A DNA stretch of 64,000 nucleotides. It comes from an uncultured Marivita sp. (lineage in GTDB: Bacteria > Pseudomonadota > Alphaproteobacteria > Rhodobacterales > Rhodobacteraceae). Shown in pieces: positions 32,301 to 42,658 of this stretch. Under the pieces are notes generated by a model. It saw nothing but the letters and a program-made list of their open reading frames with translations, ran no database searches and was not told the DNA's origin. The stretch is taken from NCBI RefSeq assembly GCF_947488135.1, contig NZ_CANKYW010000005.1:124001-188000 (forward strand), given 5' to 3'. Numbering within the stretch: position 1 is the first letter of the stretch; every line of letters starts with the position of its first letter. Made by a program: the position numbers and the translations under genes.

Positions 32301-33815
32301 ATGACAACCGTTCTCTGGTTCAAGCGCGACCTGCGCATCCACGACCACCCGGCGCTGGCTTTGGCCGCGCGGGATGCGCGTGTCGTGCCGCTTTACATCG
32401 TTGAACCCGAATACTGGGCGCTGCCCGACACGTCCGGTCGGCAGTTTGCGTTTTTGCAGGAAAGCCTCGCCGTTTTGCAAACCGCCCTGCGCGGTCTTGG
32501 CAGCGATCTTGTGGTCCGGGTGGGTGACGCCGTTCAGGAGTTTGAGGATTTATACCAAACGGTAAAATTCGATCACCTCGTCAGCCACGAGGAAACCGGC
32601 AACGCCTGGACCTTTGCCCGCGACAAACGGGTTGCCGCCTGGGCGCGGGGGCAGGGCGTGCGCTGGACCGAGCTTCCGCAATCGGGCGTCGTGCGGCGTC
32701 TGCACGGGCGCGATGGGTGGGCGGGGCAGCGCAACGCCTTCATGGCGCATGCGCAGATCGAGGCTCCAAAGGCGTTGCCGCCCTGCGACCTGCCGTCGGA
32801 CCCGATCCCGAAACTCTGTGCACCGGACCCCTGTGCGGACAGACAGCCAGGGGGGCGCGACCATGCGCTGTCCCTGCTTGGCGGCTTCCTGACGGAACGG
32901 GGGCAGACCTACCGCCGCGCCATGTCCTCACCGTTGGACGGGGCCACCGCGTGTTCGCGGCTCAGCCCGCATCTGGCGCTCGGCACGATCACCGTGCGCG
33001 AAGTGGTGCAGGCCACCGCCGCCCGCCAGCGCGAGGTCAGGGGCGGTCCGCGCGATGGCTGGAGCGGGAGCCTCAAGTCCTTTCAATCCCGCCTCGCCTG
33101 GCGCGATCACTTCATGCAAAAGCTCGAGGATGAACCCGAACTCGAGCATCGCAGCCTGCACCGCGCCTATGAGGGGATGCGCCCGCGCGAACCGGACCAC
33201 AGCCGTCTGAGCGCGTGGGAAAACGGCGAAACCGGGCTGCCGTTCCTAGATGCCTGCATGCGATCGCTGCGCGCCACCGGCTGGCTCAATTTTCGTATGC
33301 GGGCGATGGTGGTCAGCGTCGCGAGCTATCACCTCTGGCTTGACTGGCGCAGCACCGGGCCGCACTTGGCGCGGATGTTCACCGATTACGAGCCGGGCAT
33401 TCATTGGAGCCAGATGCAGATGCAGGCAGGCACCACGGGCATCAACACACCGCGGATCTATAACCCGATCAAGCAAGGCACCGATCAGGACCCGACCGGC
33501 ACGTTCACACGGCGCTGGGTGCCGGAACTGGCCGACGTGCCGGACACGCATCTGCAAACTCCTTGGACATGGGACGGCGCAGGGCGCGTTTTGGGGCGAC
33601 ATTACCCAGAGCCGATAATCGATGTTCCGGCAGCGGCGCGCGCGGCGCGGGACCGCATTTTTGCAATGCGCCGCACCGTGGATTGCACTGAGACCGAGCG
33701 CGTGATTCAAAAGCACGCCAGCCGCAAGGACAGTGCCGGGCATTTTGTCAACGACCGCGCGCCGCGACGGCGGGCGTCGAAATCCGATGATGGCCAGTTG
33801 AGGTTGGACCTGTAA
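32301..33815 (+). CDS. Cryptochrome/deoxyribodipyrimidine photolyase-family protein
   Basis: [23 protein letters not shown]..., FAD-domain 'SRLAWRDHF...[29 protein letters not shown]'. Confidence 0.92.
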   Translation: MTTVLWFKRDLRIHDHPALALAARDARVVPLYIVEPEYWALPDTSGRQFAFLQESLAVLQTALRGLGSDLVVRVGDAVQEFEDLYQTVKFDHLVSHEETGNAWTFARDKRVAAWARGQGVRWTELPQSGVVRRLHGRDGWAGQRNAFMAHAQIEAPKALPPCDLPSDPIPKLCAPDPCADRQPGGRDHALSLLGGFLTERGQTYRRAMSSPLDGATACSRLSPHLALGTITVREVVQATAARQREVRGGPRDGWSGSLKSFQSRLAWRDHFMQKLEDEPELEHRSLHRAYEGMRPREPDHSRLSAWENGETGLPFLDACMRSLRATGWLNFRMRAMVVSVASYHLWLDWRSTGPHLARMFTDYEPGIHWSQMQMQAGTTGINTPRIYNPIKQGTDQDPTGTFTRRWVPELADVPDTHLQTPWTWDGAGRVLGRHYPEPIIDVPAAARAARDRIFAMRRTVDCTETERVIQKHASRKDSAGHFVNDRAPRRRASKSDDGQLRLDL

Positions 33816-33816
33816 G

Positions 33817-33966
33817 ATGCCGAAACAACGCAAAAAATCCGACTTGCCAACCAAAACCTGCGCCACCTGTGGACTGCCGTTCACCTGGCGCAAGAAATGG
33901 GCCAAGGTCTGGGACGACGTGAAATACTGCTCGGAGCGGTGTCGGCGAGAGAAGACCAGACCCTAG
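33817..33966 (+). CDS. DUF2256 zinc-finger-like small protein (49 aa)
   Basis: [49 protein letters not shown]; CxxC...CxxxC, starts 1 nt after photolyase stop. Confidence 0.85.
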   Translation: MPKQRKKSDLPTKTCATCGLPFTWRKKWAKVWDDVKYCSERCRREKTRP

Positions 33967-34149
33967 AGCCATCCGCATTCCCAAAGGCATCCCGACGCCT
34001 CGTACTCTTTCGTTTTCCGAAACAGCGCGCCTCGATTTTCAAATTTCCCCGAAAGGCGATTTTTGGTCAGATCATCTGACCAACCCTGTTGCGGATCGGA
34101 AACTTTCTTTCTAATTGAGTACCACAGTATACAGCGAGGGGAACGCCAC

Positions 34150-36300
34150 ATGGCCAAGCGGATCGACCGTCACGGATTGCAGATCGACCAGACGCTTTTT
34201 GACTTTATCGAGGGGCAGGCCTTGCCCGGCACGGATGTCGAGGCCGATGCATTTTGGGAGGCGCTGTCCACCCTCGCGCATGAGTTCGGGCCGAAGAACG
34301 CGGAGCTTCTGAAAACCCGCGAGGATCTTCAGACCAAGATCGACGAGTGGCATATCCGGCATCGCAACCAGCCGCATGACCACGAAGCCTACAAGGCGTT
34401 TCTCTCCGAGATCGGGTATCTGCTCGAGGAAGGCGACGATTTCGAGATCGAGACTGCCAACACCGACCCCGAGATCGCGACCGTTCCCGGCCCGCAGCTT
34501 GTCGTGCCGATCACCAATGCGCGCTACGCTTTGAACGCGGCCAACGCGCGCTGGGGCAGCCTTTACGACGGCTTTTACGGCACCGACGCGATGGGCACGC
34601 CCGCGCCGAAGGGCGGCTACGACAAGGGCCGTGGTTCCCGCGTGGTCGCCCGCGCACGGGTGTTCCTGGACGAGGCCTTCCCGATCGAGGGCGGCAGCCA
34701 TGCGGATGTGCGGCGGTACTATGTCCACAATGGCGCGCTGCTGATCGACGATATGCCGCTTGTCGATCCGTCGAAATTCGTGGGCTACAAAGGCCATCCC
34801 AAGGCCCCGGACGCGGTGCTGCTGCGCAATCACGGCCTGCATGTCGAACTGGTCTTCGACCGCACTCACTTCATCGGCAGCCGCGATCAGGCCGGGCTGG
34901 CGGATGTGCGCCTCGAAAGCGCAGTAAGCGCGATCATGGATTGCGAGGATTCCGTGGCCTGCGTCGATGCCGAGGACAAGACCCTCGCGTATTCGAACTG
35001 GTTGGGCCTGATGAAGGGCGACCTTGAGGACACGTTCGAGAAAGGCGGCAAGACCGTCACCCGGGCACTCAACCCGGACCGAACCTACACCGCGCCGGAT
35101 GGCAAAGGTGAGGTGACGATCAAGGGCCGTGCACTGATGCTGGTGCGCAATGTCGGCCACCTGATGACGAACCCCGCGATCCTGCTGAAGGACGGGTCCG
35201 AGATTTACGAAGGGCTGATGGACGCGATGATCACAGCGCTCATCGCCAAGCACGATCTGAAAAAGTCGGACGGGCTGCGCAATTCGCACCACGGCTCGGT
35301 CTATGTCGTGAAGCCCAAGATGCACGGGCCGGACGAAGTGACCTTTGCCGACGAGACCTTCACCTTCGTCGAAAAGGCGCTGGGCCTGCCGCAGAACACC
35401 GTCAAGCTGGGCATCATGGACGAGGAACGTCGCACCTCCGTCAATCTCAAGCAGTGCATCCGCGCGGCCAAGCACCGGGTGGCGTTCATCAACACCGGCT
35501 TCCTCGACCGCACCGGGGACGAGATCCACACGTCGATGGAGGCTGGGCCCTTCAGCCGCAAGGACTTCATCAAGCGCAAGGCCTGGATCGGCGGCTACGA
35601 GAACCGCAACGTGGACATTGGCCTCGAATGTGGGCTGTCCGGCAAGGCACAGATCGGCAAGGGCATGTGGGCCATGCCCGACATGATGGCCGCGATGCTG
35701 GAGCAGAAGATCGAACATCCCAAGGCGGGTGCCAATTGCGCCTGGGTGCCGTCGCCCACCGCCGCCACGCTGCACGCGCTGCATTATCACAAGGTCGATG
35801 TCTTCGCCGTGCAGGACAAGCTGCGCAAGGGCGGACGCCGCGCGCATGTGGACACGATCCTCGACATCCCGCTGGCCGCGTTCCAGATGTGGAGCAAGGA
35901 CCAGATCGCCCGTGAGGTCGAGAACAACGCGCAAGGCATCCTCGGTTATGTCGTGCGCTGGGTCGATCAGGGGGTGGGGTGTTCCAAGGTGCCCGACATC
36001 AACAATGTGGGTCTGATGGAGGACCGCGCTACGTGCCGGATCAGCGCGCAGCATATCGCCAACTGGTTACACCACGACGTCGTATCGAAGGACGATGTGA
36101 TGGAGATCATGCAGCGTATGGCCAAGGTCGTGGATGAGCAAAACGCAGGCGATCCGGCCTACACACCAATGGCGCCGGGCTTTGACACGATCGCGTTCAA
36201 GGCGGCCTGTGACCTCGTGTTCGAAGGCCGGGTGCAGCCCTCGGGCTACACCGAACCGGTGCTGCACAAGCGCCGTCTGGAGCTGAAAGCTGCGAGCTGA
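34150..36300 (+). CDS. glcB: Malate synthase G
   Basis: [36 protein letters not shown]..., full-length malate synthase G similarity. Confidence 0.96.
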   Translation: MAKRIDRHGLQIDQTLFDFIEGQALPGTDVEADAFWEALSTLAHEFGPKNAELLKTREDLQTKIDEWHIRHRNQPHDHEAYKAFLSEIGYLLEEGDDFEIETANTDPEIATVPGPQLVVPITNARYALNAANARWGSLYDGFYGTDAMGTPAPKGGYDKGRGSRVVARARVFLDEAFPIEGGSHADVRRYYVHNGALLIDDMPLVDPSKFVGYKGHPKAPDAVLLRNHGLHVELVFDRTHFIGSRDQAGLADVRLESAVSAIMDCEDSVACVDAEDKTLAYSNWLGLMKGDLEDTFEKGGKTVTRALNPDRTYTAPDGKGEVTIKGRALMLVRNVGHLMTNPAILLKDGSEIYEGLMDAMITALIAKHDLKKSDGLRNSHHGSVYVVKPKMHGPDEVTFADETFTFVEKALGLPQNTVKLGIMDEERRTSVNLKQCIRAAKHRVAFINTGFLDRTGDEIHTSMEAGPFSRKDFIKRKAWIGGYENRNVDIGLECGLSGKAQIGKGMWAMPDMMAAMLEQKIEHPKAGANCAWVPSPTAATLHALHYHKVDVFAVQDKLRKGGRRAHVDTILDIPLAAFQMWSKDQIAREVENNAQGILGYVVRWVDQGVGCSKVPDINNVGLMEDRATCRISAQHIANWLHHDVVSKDDVMEIMQRMAKVVDEQNAGDPAYTPMAPGFDTIAFKAACDLVFEGRVQPSGYTEPVLHKRRLELKAAS

Positions 36301-36309
36301 GGCGGGCCG

Positions 36310-36348
36310 TTTCCGTCAACGGAAACATCACGATGCGTCGACGCATCG
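36310..36348. repeat. Paired hairpin repeat: TTTCCGTCAACGGAAA + CGATGCGTCGACGCATCG
   Basis: 6-bp stem/TCAA hairpin followed by a perfect 18-bp palindrome just 3' of glcB; second hairpin matches 18597-18612 at 15/16 positions. Confidence 0.75.
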
Positions 36349-36446
36349 CGGCCCCGCGCGGTGGGTTCCCGAGCGAGGAAGAAACAGGGGCGCAAAGCAA
36401 GATTTGCATTTGCGCCCCCAAACCCTTCTGCGTATAGAGACGGCAG

Positions 36447-36491
<45 letters not shown>

Positions 36492-36625
36492 AGTCAAGGC
36501 TGGTGATGCTTGGTTGTGTTGGAAGAAAGAAGTTACTAAACAACGGTTTGAGCGAATGTAGGGTTTGCTCTTCATGCCGACGAAATTCTCGCGTAAGCAT
36601 GGCGTAAGCATCTCGCGAACGGTAT

Positions 36626-36702
<77 letters not shown>

Positions 36703-37667
36703 AAAAACACTATAAATCAATAACTTACACTTTCGCGCATTTGTGGACCTAGTGCTTACGCGGGAAATTCACGTAAGCAGTGCAATCGCGGAAGTCAGCT
36801 GAAGTTGCATCGATTTCCCATCGAATCTTTAGCGCGTGGTCCTGGTCGAAGGCGTATGACTTCAGCGTTGCTGCTTGCATCGCCTTCTTTCATCTCGCCA
36901 AGTATCGCATCGAGGAAGACGGAGCTGCTGGTTCCGGCAAGCACTGCAGGGGATATGGCGGCAGACCACATTTTCGTGTGCACTGTGTGTGCAACGTGTC
37001 GTCGTAGAGGGGCGAACTCTGGCATACTGCGCCGTAATCCAGCGTAGTCATATCCGCCGCCAGAATTTTGCCCAATGAAGAATATCTGCTATAAAACAAT
37101 ATGTTAGAATGAGAGGCGGCCCGATGATGGATTGGACGGGTTTATAACAAAAATCAATGCGTTGAGAGGTGTCTTGTGCAATATGTGTGCAACTTAAAAT
37201 CGCCTTCTGGCGTGCTTTGTCGGGTGTTCTTCGGTTCAACTAATTTGATCCAATTGCAGCTCGTTTGACAGAGCAAAACCCACATTCGCCCGAAGACAAC
37301 CAAATGGGCTAACTCCGTATTTGGGAGATGCAGCGCAGAAATTTTAGGCGGGATCAGGCCCGACTTGGGGATAGTGGTGGTCAGGAAACCGATCCTCCAC
37401 GGCGCATAAGCGCGCCGATGCCAAAATTTTTTGCAGCTTCTTCTTGGAGATATTCCGTTTCCCGTTGATCTTACCAATGGTACCAGCGGTCTTTGCCAGG
37501 CTTCCATAACGCCTTGAAATCAAGCGCAATGTACAGCCCGCTACATGCCAATCCTCGGTGAAGTTATGGAGACATTAATCGCTGGAGTAAGACTCTTTCA
37601 GCGTCATGAAAATTAATCGTTTGCAGTCTAAAGTGTCATGGATAAACGACCGTTTGGTCGCAGACAC

Positions 37668-38783
37668 TTATAACCCCGCGGCCTTGGTCAGATTCACCCG
37701 GAACCGGTCACGGCGGCGCTGGTACCGGCGGGTCATCTCGGCTGAAGCGTGGCCGAGCTGCTTCTGGACGTAGCGTTCGTCGACCTCGGCCGAACTGGCG
37801 AGACCGGCCCGCAGCGAGTGGCCGGAAAACAGGGCGAGGCGGTCTTTCTCGGGGAGTTCCGAGCGAATGCCGGATTTCAACACGGTGGCCTTGATGAGAC
37901 GCGCAACGTGCTTGTCGTTCAGGCGAGCTTCCAGGGCTCTTTTGCCATCCCGTGAGGTGCGCACGAAGACCGGGCCGAAATCAATCTTTGCAAAGTGTAG
38001 CCATTGTTCAAGCGCATGGACCGGACAAGTCTGTTCTGAAGAGCCGCGTCCAATCTCGACCTCACGCCAGCCGGTCTTTGCATTCAGGGTCAGTACGACA
38101 CCATCCTTGAGGATCTCGATCCATCCGCCGCTCTCAAGTGTATCGTCTTTGTGCACATCTAGGCTGACGATCTCGCTTCGGCGCAACCCTCCGGCAAATC
38201 CCGTGAGCAGGATGGCCCGGTCGCGCAGCCCGCGCAGATCGAAACCCAGGGTGGCGACCATCGCGAGGATGTCTTCGGGCAGGATGGCTTCTTTCTGGAC
38301 CGGTCGACGCGCATGCTTGCGCTTGATCCCGGCCAGCACGGTGGCGATGTGCCGGTCCTTGCGGTCCAGCGCGAAACCGCGTTGCGCATAGTTCCAGGCA
38401 AGTCCGGATAGGCGACGATCTATGGTGCTCACCGAGAGGGCAGAGGATCCATTGGTCGGCGCAGCCAGGTCGGTCAGGTAGAGGCCAATCATCTCCGGCG
38501 AAGGGGGGAGGGGGTCTGTTCCCTTCAATCTGCACCAGCGGGCGAAGTTCTTCCAGTCGGTGGTGTAGGCTTTGTTGGTGTTCTCGGCCGTTGAGGCTTT
38601 GGCGTAGTCGCGTGCATTCTCAACCAACCGATCGAGCGTGCCGGACCCGGCGACGTGGGAGGGCAGGGCGATTGATCCGTCCGCTGGCTCTCTCTCGTCG
38701 TATCCGTCTTTGTTGCTCGCACCAGAGGACGCTAAGATCGATTTCTGGGCGTCTGGTAGCTGGTTTTCGGGCGTTTCGCTCAT
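37668..38783 (-). CDS. Tyrosine-type site-specific recombinase/integrase
   Basis: Core-binding SAM-like N-domain; catalytic 'GGLRRSE', 'GHSLRAG', 'QLGHAS', 'RRYQRR' all present. Confidence 0.92.
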   Translation of the reverse strand: MSETPENQLPDAQKSILASSGASNKDGYDEREPADGSIALPSHVAGSGTLDRLVENARDYAKASTAENTNKAYTTDWKNFARWCRLKGTDPLPPSPEMIGLYLTDLAAPTNGSSALSVSTIDRRLSGLAWNYAQRGFALDRKDRHIATVLAGIKRKHARRPVQKEAILPEDILAMVATLGFDLRGLRDRAILLTGFAGGLRRSEIVSLDVHKDDTLESGGWIEILKDGVVLTLNAKTGWREVEIGRGSSEQTCPVHALEQWLHFAKIDFGPVFVRTSRDGKRALEARLNDKHVARLIKATVLKSGIRSELPEKDRLALFSGHSLRAGLASSAEVDERYVQKQLGHASAEMTRRYQRRRDRFRVNLTKAAGL

Positions 38784-38909
38784 GTTTTTGAGCCTATCTC
38801 ATTTGAGTCCGATAATGCAAACTTATTGGACATGATGCAGACTCGCAGGGTGGGGCGGTTTGCACATCATATTGTGGACGAAAGCGCCGCGAGAGACTAG
38901 TGTTGTGGC

Positions 38910-39863
38910 ATGACCTATCAGCCGACTGCCATCTCGAACAACCTGGGCAAGCTACCGCGGCTGCCGGGCTGGGTCACCTCCGGACGTGTGGAAACCTTCG
39001 AGGCTGTGGCCTTTCGGTCCGGGGCGGCGCTGAGCGTGCTCGATCAGCTTGTCTCTGATCCCAAGCATGGCGTGCCGCTGAAGCTCCTGGCAAACCGGCT
39101 GGCCCTGAGCGCGGCGACCGCGACCTCGAAACTGGAAGGACGGTTGGCGCGTGAGGCGGATATTCGCGACGCCTATCACCTGACGCTGCCGGGCGAGGCG
39201 CGGGGGCCGGATGGCGATCTGCTTGCCTTTTGGCGAGGGGGCGCATGCCAGCGGTCAGATGGGATAGGTGAGATCGCCGACCTCGTCGGTGCCGACTTCG
39301 CGCGCGACGTGGGCGTTTGGCTGGACGTGGGGTTGGAGGGCGCGCGAACCCACGGGCCATTGGCCGGCTGCGTTTGCGTCCTTCGCGCGGTGCTCGAGAC
39401 CGACGACCGGGCGGAACGGGTCGCCTGCCTGCTCTCGGACATCGTTCTGGCGCGGGCGCTGAACTGGAAGCAGGTGCTGCCCGTTACCGCGCAGCGGCTG
39501 ACAAAGGCGGACCTGCGCGACCTGACCGCAGAAGGGCAGGGGGCCGAGTTGGCAGTCGAGATGCAGATCCTCGAGTCCATCGAGGCCACCGTTCGACTGG
39601 CGCGAGACGTCGCCCGCCGCGCCGACGCGCTACGTTCCGTGGCGCCGAAGCTGCGCGCGAAAGGATCGGAGGCTGCGGTCGACCTGTTCCTGACCGAGGA
39701 TGCCGTGGCGCCGGCGTCGATGCTGTCGCCGCGCATCAGGGGCACCTCGATCCCCATGACCTCGCGCGCCGCGCGGCGGTTCTGCGACCGGTTGGTTGAA
39801 CTCGGCGTGGCCCAAGAACTCACTGGGCGACCGACCTTCCGACTCTACGGGATCGCACCATGA
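38910..39863 (+). CDS. DUF1403-family protein
   Basis: Overall resemblance to DUF1403; C-terminal winged-helix-like 'MTSRAARRFCDRLVELGVAQELTGRPTFRLYGI'. Confidence 0.7.
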   Translation: MTYQPTAISNNLGKLPRLPGWVTSGRVETFEAVAFRSGAALSVLDQLVSDPKHGVPLKLLANRLALSAATATSKLEGRLAREADIRDAYHLTLPGEARGPDGDLLAFWRGGACQRSDGIGEIADLVGADFARDVGVWLDVGLEGARTHGPLAGCVCVLRAVLETDDRAERVACLLSDIVLARALNWKQVLPVTAQRLTKADLRDLTAEGQGAELAVEMQILESIEATVRLARDVARRADALRSVAPKLRAKGSEAAVDLFLTEDAVAPASMLSPRIRGTSIPMTSRAARRFCDRLVELGVAQELTGRPTFRLYGIAP

Positions 39864-40459
39864 ATGTCGCGACCAGGAAACGGAAACCGGCGGAGGAGGG
39901 CAGTGCCGCCTTTGACCGTGAGCTGGACGATCTGCCACAGGAACTCCGCTGGCGGGAATGGATGGGGCGGATCGAGGCGGTGCTCTTCGCCAGCGCGTCA
40001 CCGGTCGGCCGCGACGACCTGGCGCGCGTGGTGGGGCAGGGGGCCTCGGTCGAGATGCTGATCGAGGACATCCAGGCCGAGCTGGTCGGCCGCCCCTACG
40101 AATTGGTTCAAGTCGCCGGCGGTTGGATGTTTCGGACGAAAACGCAGTTCGCCGATGCCATCAAGGCCGCTGCCGATCCCGGCGACCCGTCGCTCGGCTT
40201 CACCGAGATCGAGATGGGGGTGCTCTGCGCCATCGCCTATCACCAGCCGATCGACCGGGCCGGGCTGAAGGACATCTTCGGTAAGGAGGTCAGCCGCGAT
40301 CTGCTGGCCCGGCTGCGCTACAAGGACCTGATCGCCAGCGGGCCGCGGTCGCCGCGGCCTGGGGCGCCGCATACCTTCGTGACGACGGACACGTTCCTCG
40401 TGACCTTCGATCTGCAGAGCCTGCGGGACTTGCCGGAGCTGGATGTGTCGAAGCCGTGA
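39860..40459 (+). CDS. SMC-Scp complex subunit ScpB-like protein
   Basis: 'RIEAVLFASASPVGRDDLARVVGQ...LVGRPYELVQVAGGWMFRTK...FTEIEMGVLCAIAYHQPIDRAGLKDIFGKEVS' tandem wHTH of ScpB; 4-nt overlap with DUF1403 gene. Confidence 0.82.
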   Translation: MNVATRKRKPAEEGSAAFDRELDDLPQELRWREWMGRIEAVLFASASPVGRDDLARVVGQGASVEMLIEDIQAELVGRPYELVQVAGGWMFRTKTQFADAIKAAADPGDPSLGFTEIEMGVLCAIAYHQPIDRAGLKDIFGKEVSRDLLARLRYKDLIASGPRSPRPGAPHTFVTTDTFLVTFDLQSLRDLPELDVSKP

Positions 40460-40502
40460 TGTCCGAATTATGCGGCGCTCTTCGAGAGGGTGCCGGCCAC
40501 TG

Positions 40503-40620
40503 TCATACCAGCGCGGCGTCAGAAAGCTCTTCCGGTTGCTCGGCCAAGCGATGCGGACCATTCGCGATCGGATCCTCGGGGACCATGATCGCCGAGACGT
40601 TGAACGCGCTCGTTTGCTGC
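40503..40620 (-). pseudogene. Possible remnant of a TRAP DctP-type binding-protein N-terminus
   Basis: Minus frame reads ...FNVSAIMVPEDPIANGPHRLAEQPEELSDAALV*; 27-bp core (40563-40589) matches 63948-63974 at 25/27 in inverted orientation, within a DctP N-terminus. Confidence 0.35.
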
Positions 40621-40632
40621 GCGGGCCGTTTC

Positions 40633-41151
40633 TCAGCCCTCGCCGCCGAGGAAGGTCGTGTCGTCCAGCGCCTGGGTCATCGCCAGGATCGCGCCGGTAT
40701 AGGAATACTGCCGCATCCCCATGCACATCCCGGTCGCCGAATGGGTGAAGGACGATTTCAACGTCCCCGAATCCAGTCCCCGCGGCATTGCGGGCGCGGC
40801 CGAGATGTTGGCGAAATGCACCTCGATCACCGGGCGGCCAGCATCCTGAAGGGCGTGGCGGATGGCCTCGCCGATGGTCGTGGCGCCGGCGGGATTGATG
40901 ATGTAGCCGTCCACGCGCGCGGCCGATTCATGGATGAATTCCAGGATCGCGCCCTGGTAGTTCGACGAGAAACACTCGATCTCCACCCCGAGGTCCTCGC
41001 CGAAGCGGGTGCAGAACGCCTTGAGATCGTCGAGCGAGGCGATGGAGCCGTAGACCTGTTTCGACCGGTTGCCCAGCGAGGACATGTTCGGCCCGTCGAT
41101 GACCGCGATCTTGTGGCGACGGTCGTTTTCCCGGGTGATTGTGGCTTGCAT
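40633..41151 (-). CDS. Divergent type II 3-dehydroquinate dehydratase-like protein
   Basis: 'IAVIDGPNMSSLGNRSKQVYGSI', 'INPAGATTIGEAIRHAL', 'VIEVHFANIS' align with DHQase II but several active-site residues differ. Confidence 0.75.
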   Translation of the reverse strand: MQATITRENDRRHKIAVIDGPNMSSLGNRSKQVYGSIASLDDLKAFCTRFGEDLGVEIECFSSNYQGAILEFIHESAARVDGYIINPAGATTIGEAIRHALQDAGRPVIEVHFANISAAPAMPRGLDSGTLKSSFTHSATGMCMGMRQYSYTGAILAMTQALDDTTFLGGEG

Positions 41152-41165
41152 TGCTTGTTCCTTCC

Positions 41166-41909
41166 CTAGCGTTTCAGTCGGATCGTCCCCATGCCGCCGT
41201 CGATTTCCAGCGTGGCACCGGTGGTCGAGCGGGCGAGGGGGGAGGCGAGATAGGCGACCGCGTGGCCGATCTCGGCCGGGTCCAGCATGTGGCCGGTGGG
41301 CTGTCGGCGGTCGAATTCGCGCCGGAGCGCGGCGGGATCGTCGGCGCGGGCCACGATCTCGGTCATGAAGGGCGTGTCCACCGTGCCCGGCGCGATGGCG
41401 TTGACGGTGATGTTTTCCGCCACGAGGTCCGCCGAAAGCGCCAGCATCAGCGCCTGGCAGGCGCCCTTGGAGGCGGAATAGAGCACCCGGTCCGGGATGC
41501 CGTTCAGCGCCGAGCACGAGGACATCACCACGATGCTCGCGGCCTTGGATTTCCGCAGCCAGGGCAGGGCGGCCCGCGCCGTGCGTAGCTGTCCGAACAC
41601 GTTGATGTCGAAGACGCGGCGCCAGTCCGCCTCCGTTCCGTCCTCGAGCCCGCCGACGAAGCCCACGCCGGCGTTGTTGACCAGCACGTCGATCCGGCCG
41701 TGGCGCCCGCCGAAGGCGTCGGTGGCGGCGGTTACGGCTTCCATGTCCGTCACATCGGCGATCAGCGCCTCGGCGCCCTTCGGCACGTCGCCGGCCCGGT
41801 CGAGAACGCCGACCGTGGCGCCACGGAGCAGCAAGGCCTCGACGCTGGCGCGCCCGATGCCGGAGGCACCGCCGGTGACAAGGCAGATGCGGTTGTCGAG
41901 ATCGGTCAT
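41166..41909 (-). CDS. SDR-family oxidoreductase
   Basis: CLVTGGASGIGRAS, NNAGVGFVGG, YSASKGACQAL; ATG 41909. Confidence 0.9.
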   Translation of the reverse strand: MTDLDNRICLVTGGASGIGRASVEALLLRGATVGVLDRAGDVPKGAEALIADVTDMEAVTAATDAFGGRHGRIDVLVNNAGVGFVGGLEDGTEADWRRVFDINVFGQLRTARAALPWLRKSKAASIVVMSSCSALNGIPDRVLYSASKGACQALMLALSADLVAENITVNAIAPGTVDTPFMTEIVARADDPAALRREFDRRQPTGHMLDPAEIGHAVAYLASPLARSTTGATLEIDGGMGTIRLKR

Positions 41910-42658
41910 TCCAGCCCTTCCAGGAAGCCGCGGATCGCGGCCGAGGTCTCGCGCGGCGTCTCCAGCAGGCCGAAATGGCCGGCGCCGGGGATCGTGTCGA
42001 ACTCGGCGCGGCCGCCGGCGTCGCGGATCGTCCCGGCGATGCCCATCAGCACGTCTGGCGGCGTGGACAGGTCGCCGGCATAGGCCAGGCACAGGGCGGG
42101 CGGGAGCGCGGGCGCGATCCGCCCGTAACCCTCGAAACTGGCCAGCGCCCGCCAGGCGGCGTCGAACCCCTCGGGCGTCATCTTCGCCAACGACGCGCGG
42201 GCGCGGTCGATGGCGGGTTCCGGCCCCGTCCGGCCGAACCAGCGTTGCACGGTGTGTTCGGTGACCGCCGCGACCGAGCCCCGGGACACGGCGCAGGCGC
42301 GTTCGGCGAAGACCGGAAGGCCCTCATGCGGCGTCGCTGCCAGGCAGACGCTGCGCGCATCGCTGCGGGCGGCCAGTTCCGCAGCCACCGCGCCGCCCAT
42401 CGAGAACCCCGCCAAGTGCCGCGCGCCGGTCTTCCGCATCGCGGCCTCGGCATCGTCCACCATCTGCGTAAGGCTCTCGGCGGAGGTGGCGGCGGCGACG
42501 CCGTGGCCACGCTGGTCGAAGCTCAGGACGCGCCGGCCGGGGCCGAGGTCCAGATCGGCGAAGAACGCCGCCTCCTGCCCCAGCGGATGCAGGCAAAGGA
42601 CGGCCTCCGGCCCCTCGCCCCAGCTCTGCAACTCGGTGTCGAACCCGTTCAGCCTCAT
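41906..42658 (-). CDS. Alpha/beta hydrolase
   Basis: GFSMGGAVAAELA nucleophile elbow, terminal 'GAGHFGLLETP'; ATG 42658, 4-nt overlap downstream. Confidence 0.87.
   Translation of the reverse strand: MRLNGFDTELQSWGEGPEAVLCLHPLGQEAAFFADLDLGPGRRVLSFDQRGHGVAAATSAESLTQMVDDAEAAMRKTGARHLAGFSMGGAVAAELAARSDARSVCLAATPHEGLPVFAERACAVSRGSVAAVTEHTVQRWFGRTGPEPAIDRARASLAKMTPEGFDAAWRALASFEGYGRIAPALPPALCLAYAGDLSTPPDVLMGIAGTIRDAGGRAEFDTIPGAGHFGLLETPRETSAAIRGFLEGLE

Noticed and set aside
34111-36054. 647-aa minus-strand ORF opposite glcB
   Set aside because: Antisense shadow of malate synthase G.
37154-37507. 117-aa ORF between tRNA and integrase
   Set aside because: No recognisable family, atypical codon use, overlaps alternative ORFs; cannot support as CDS.
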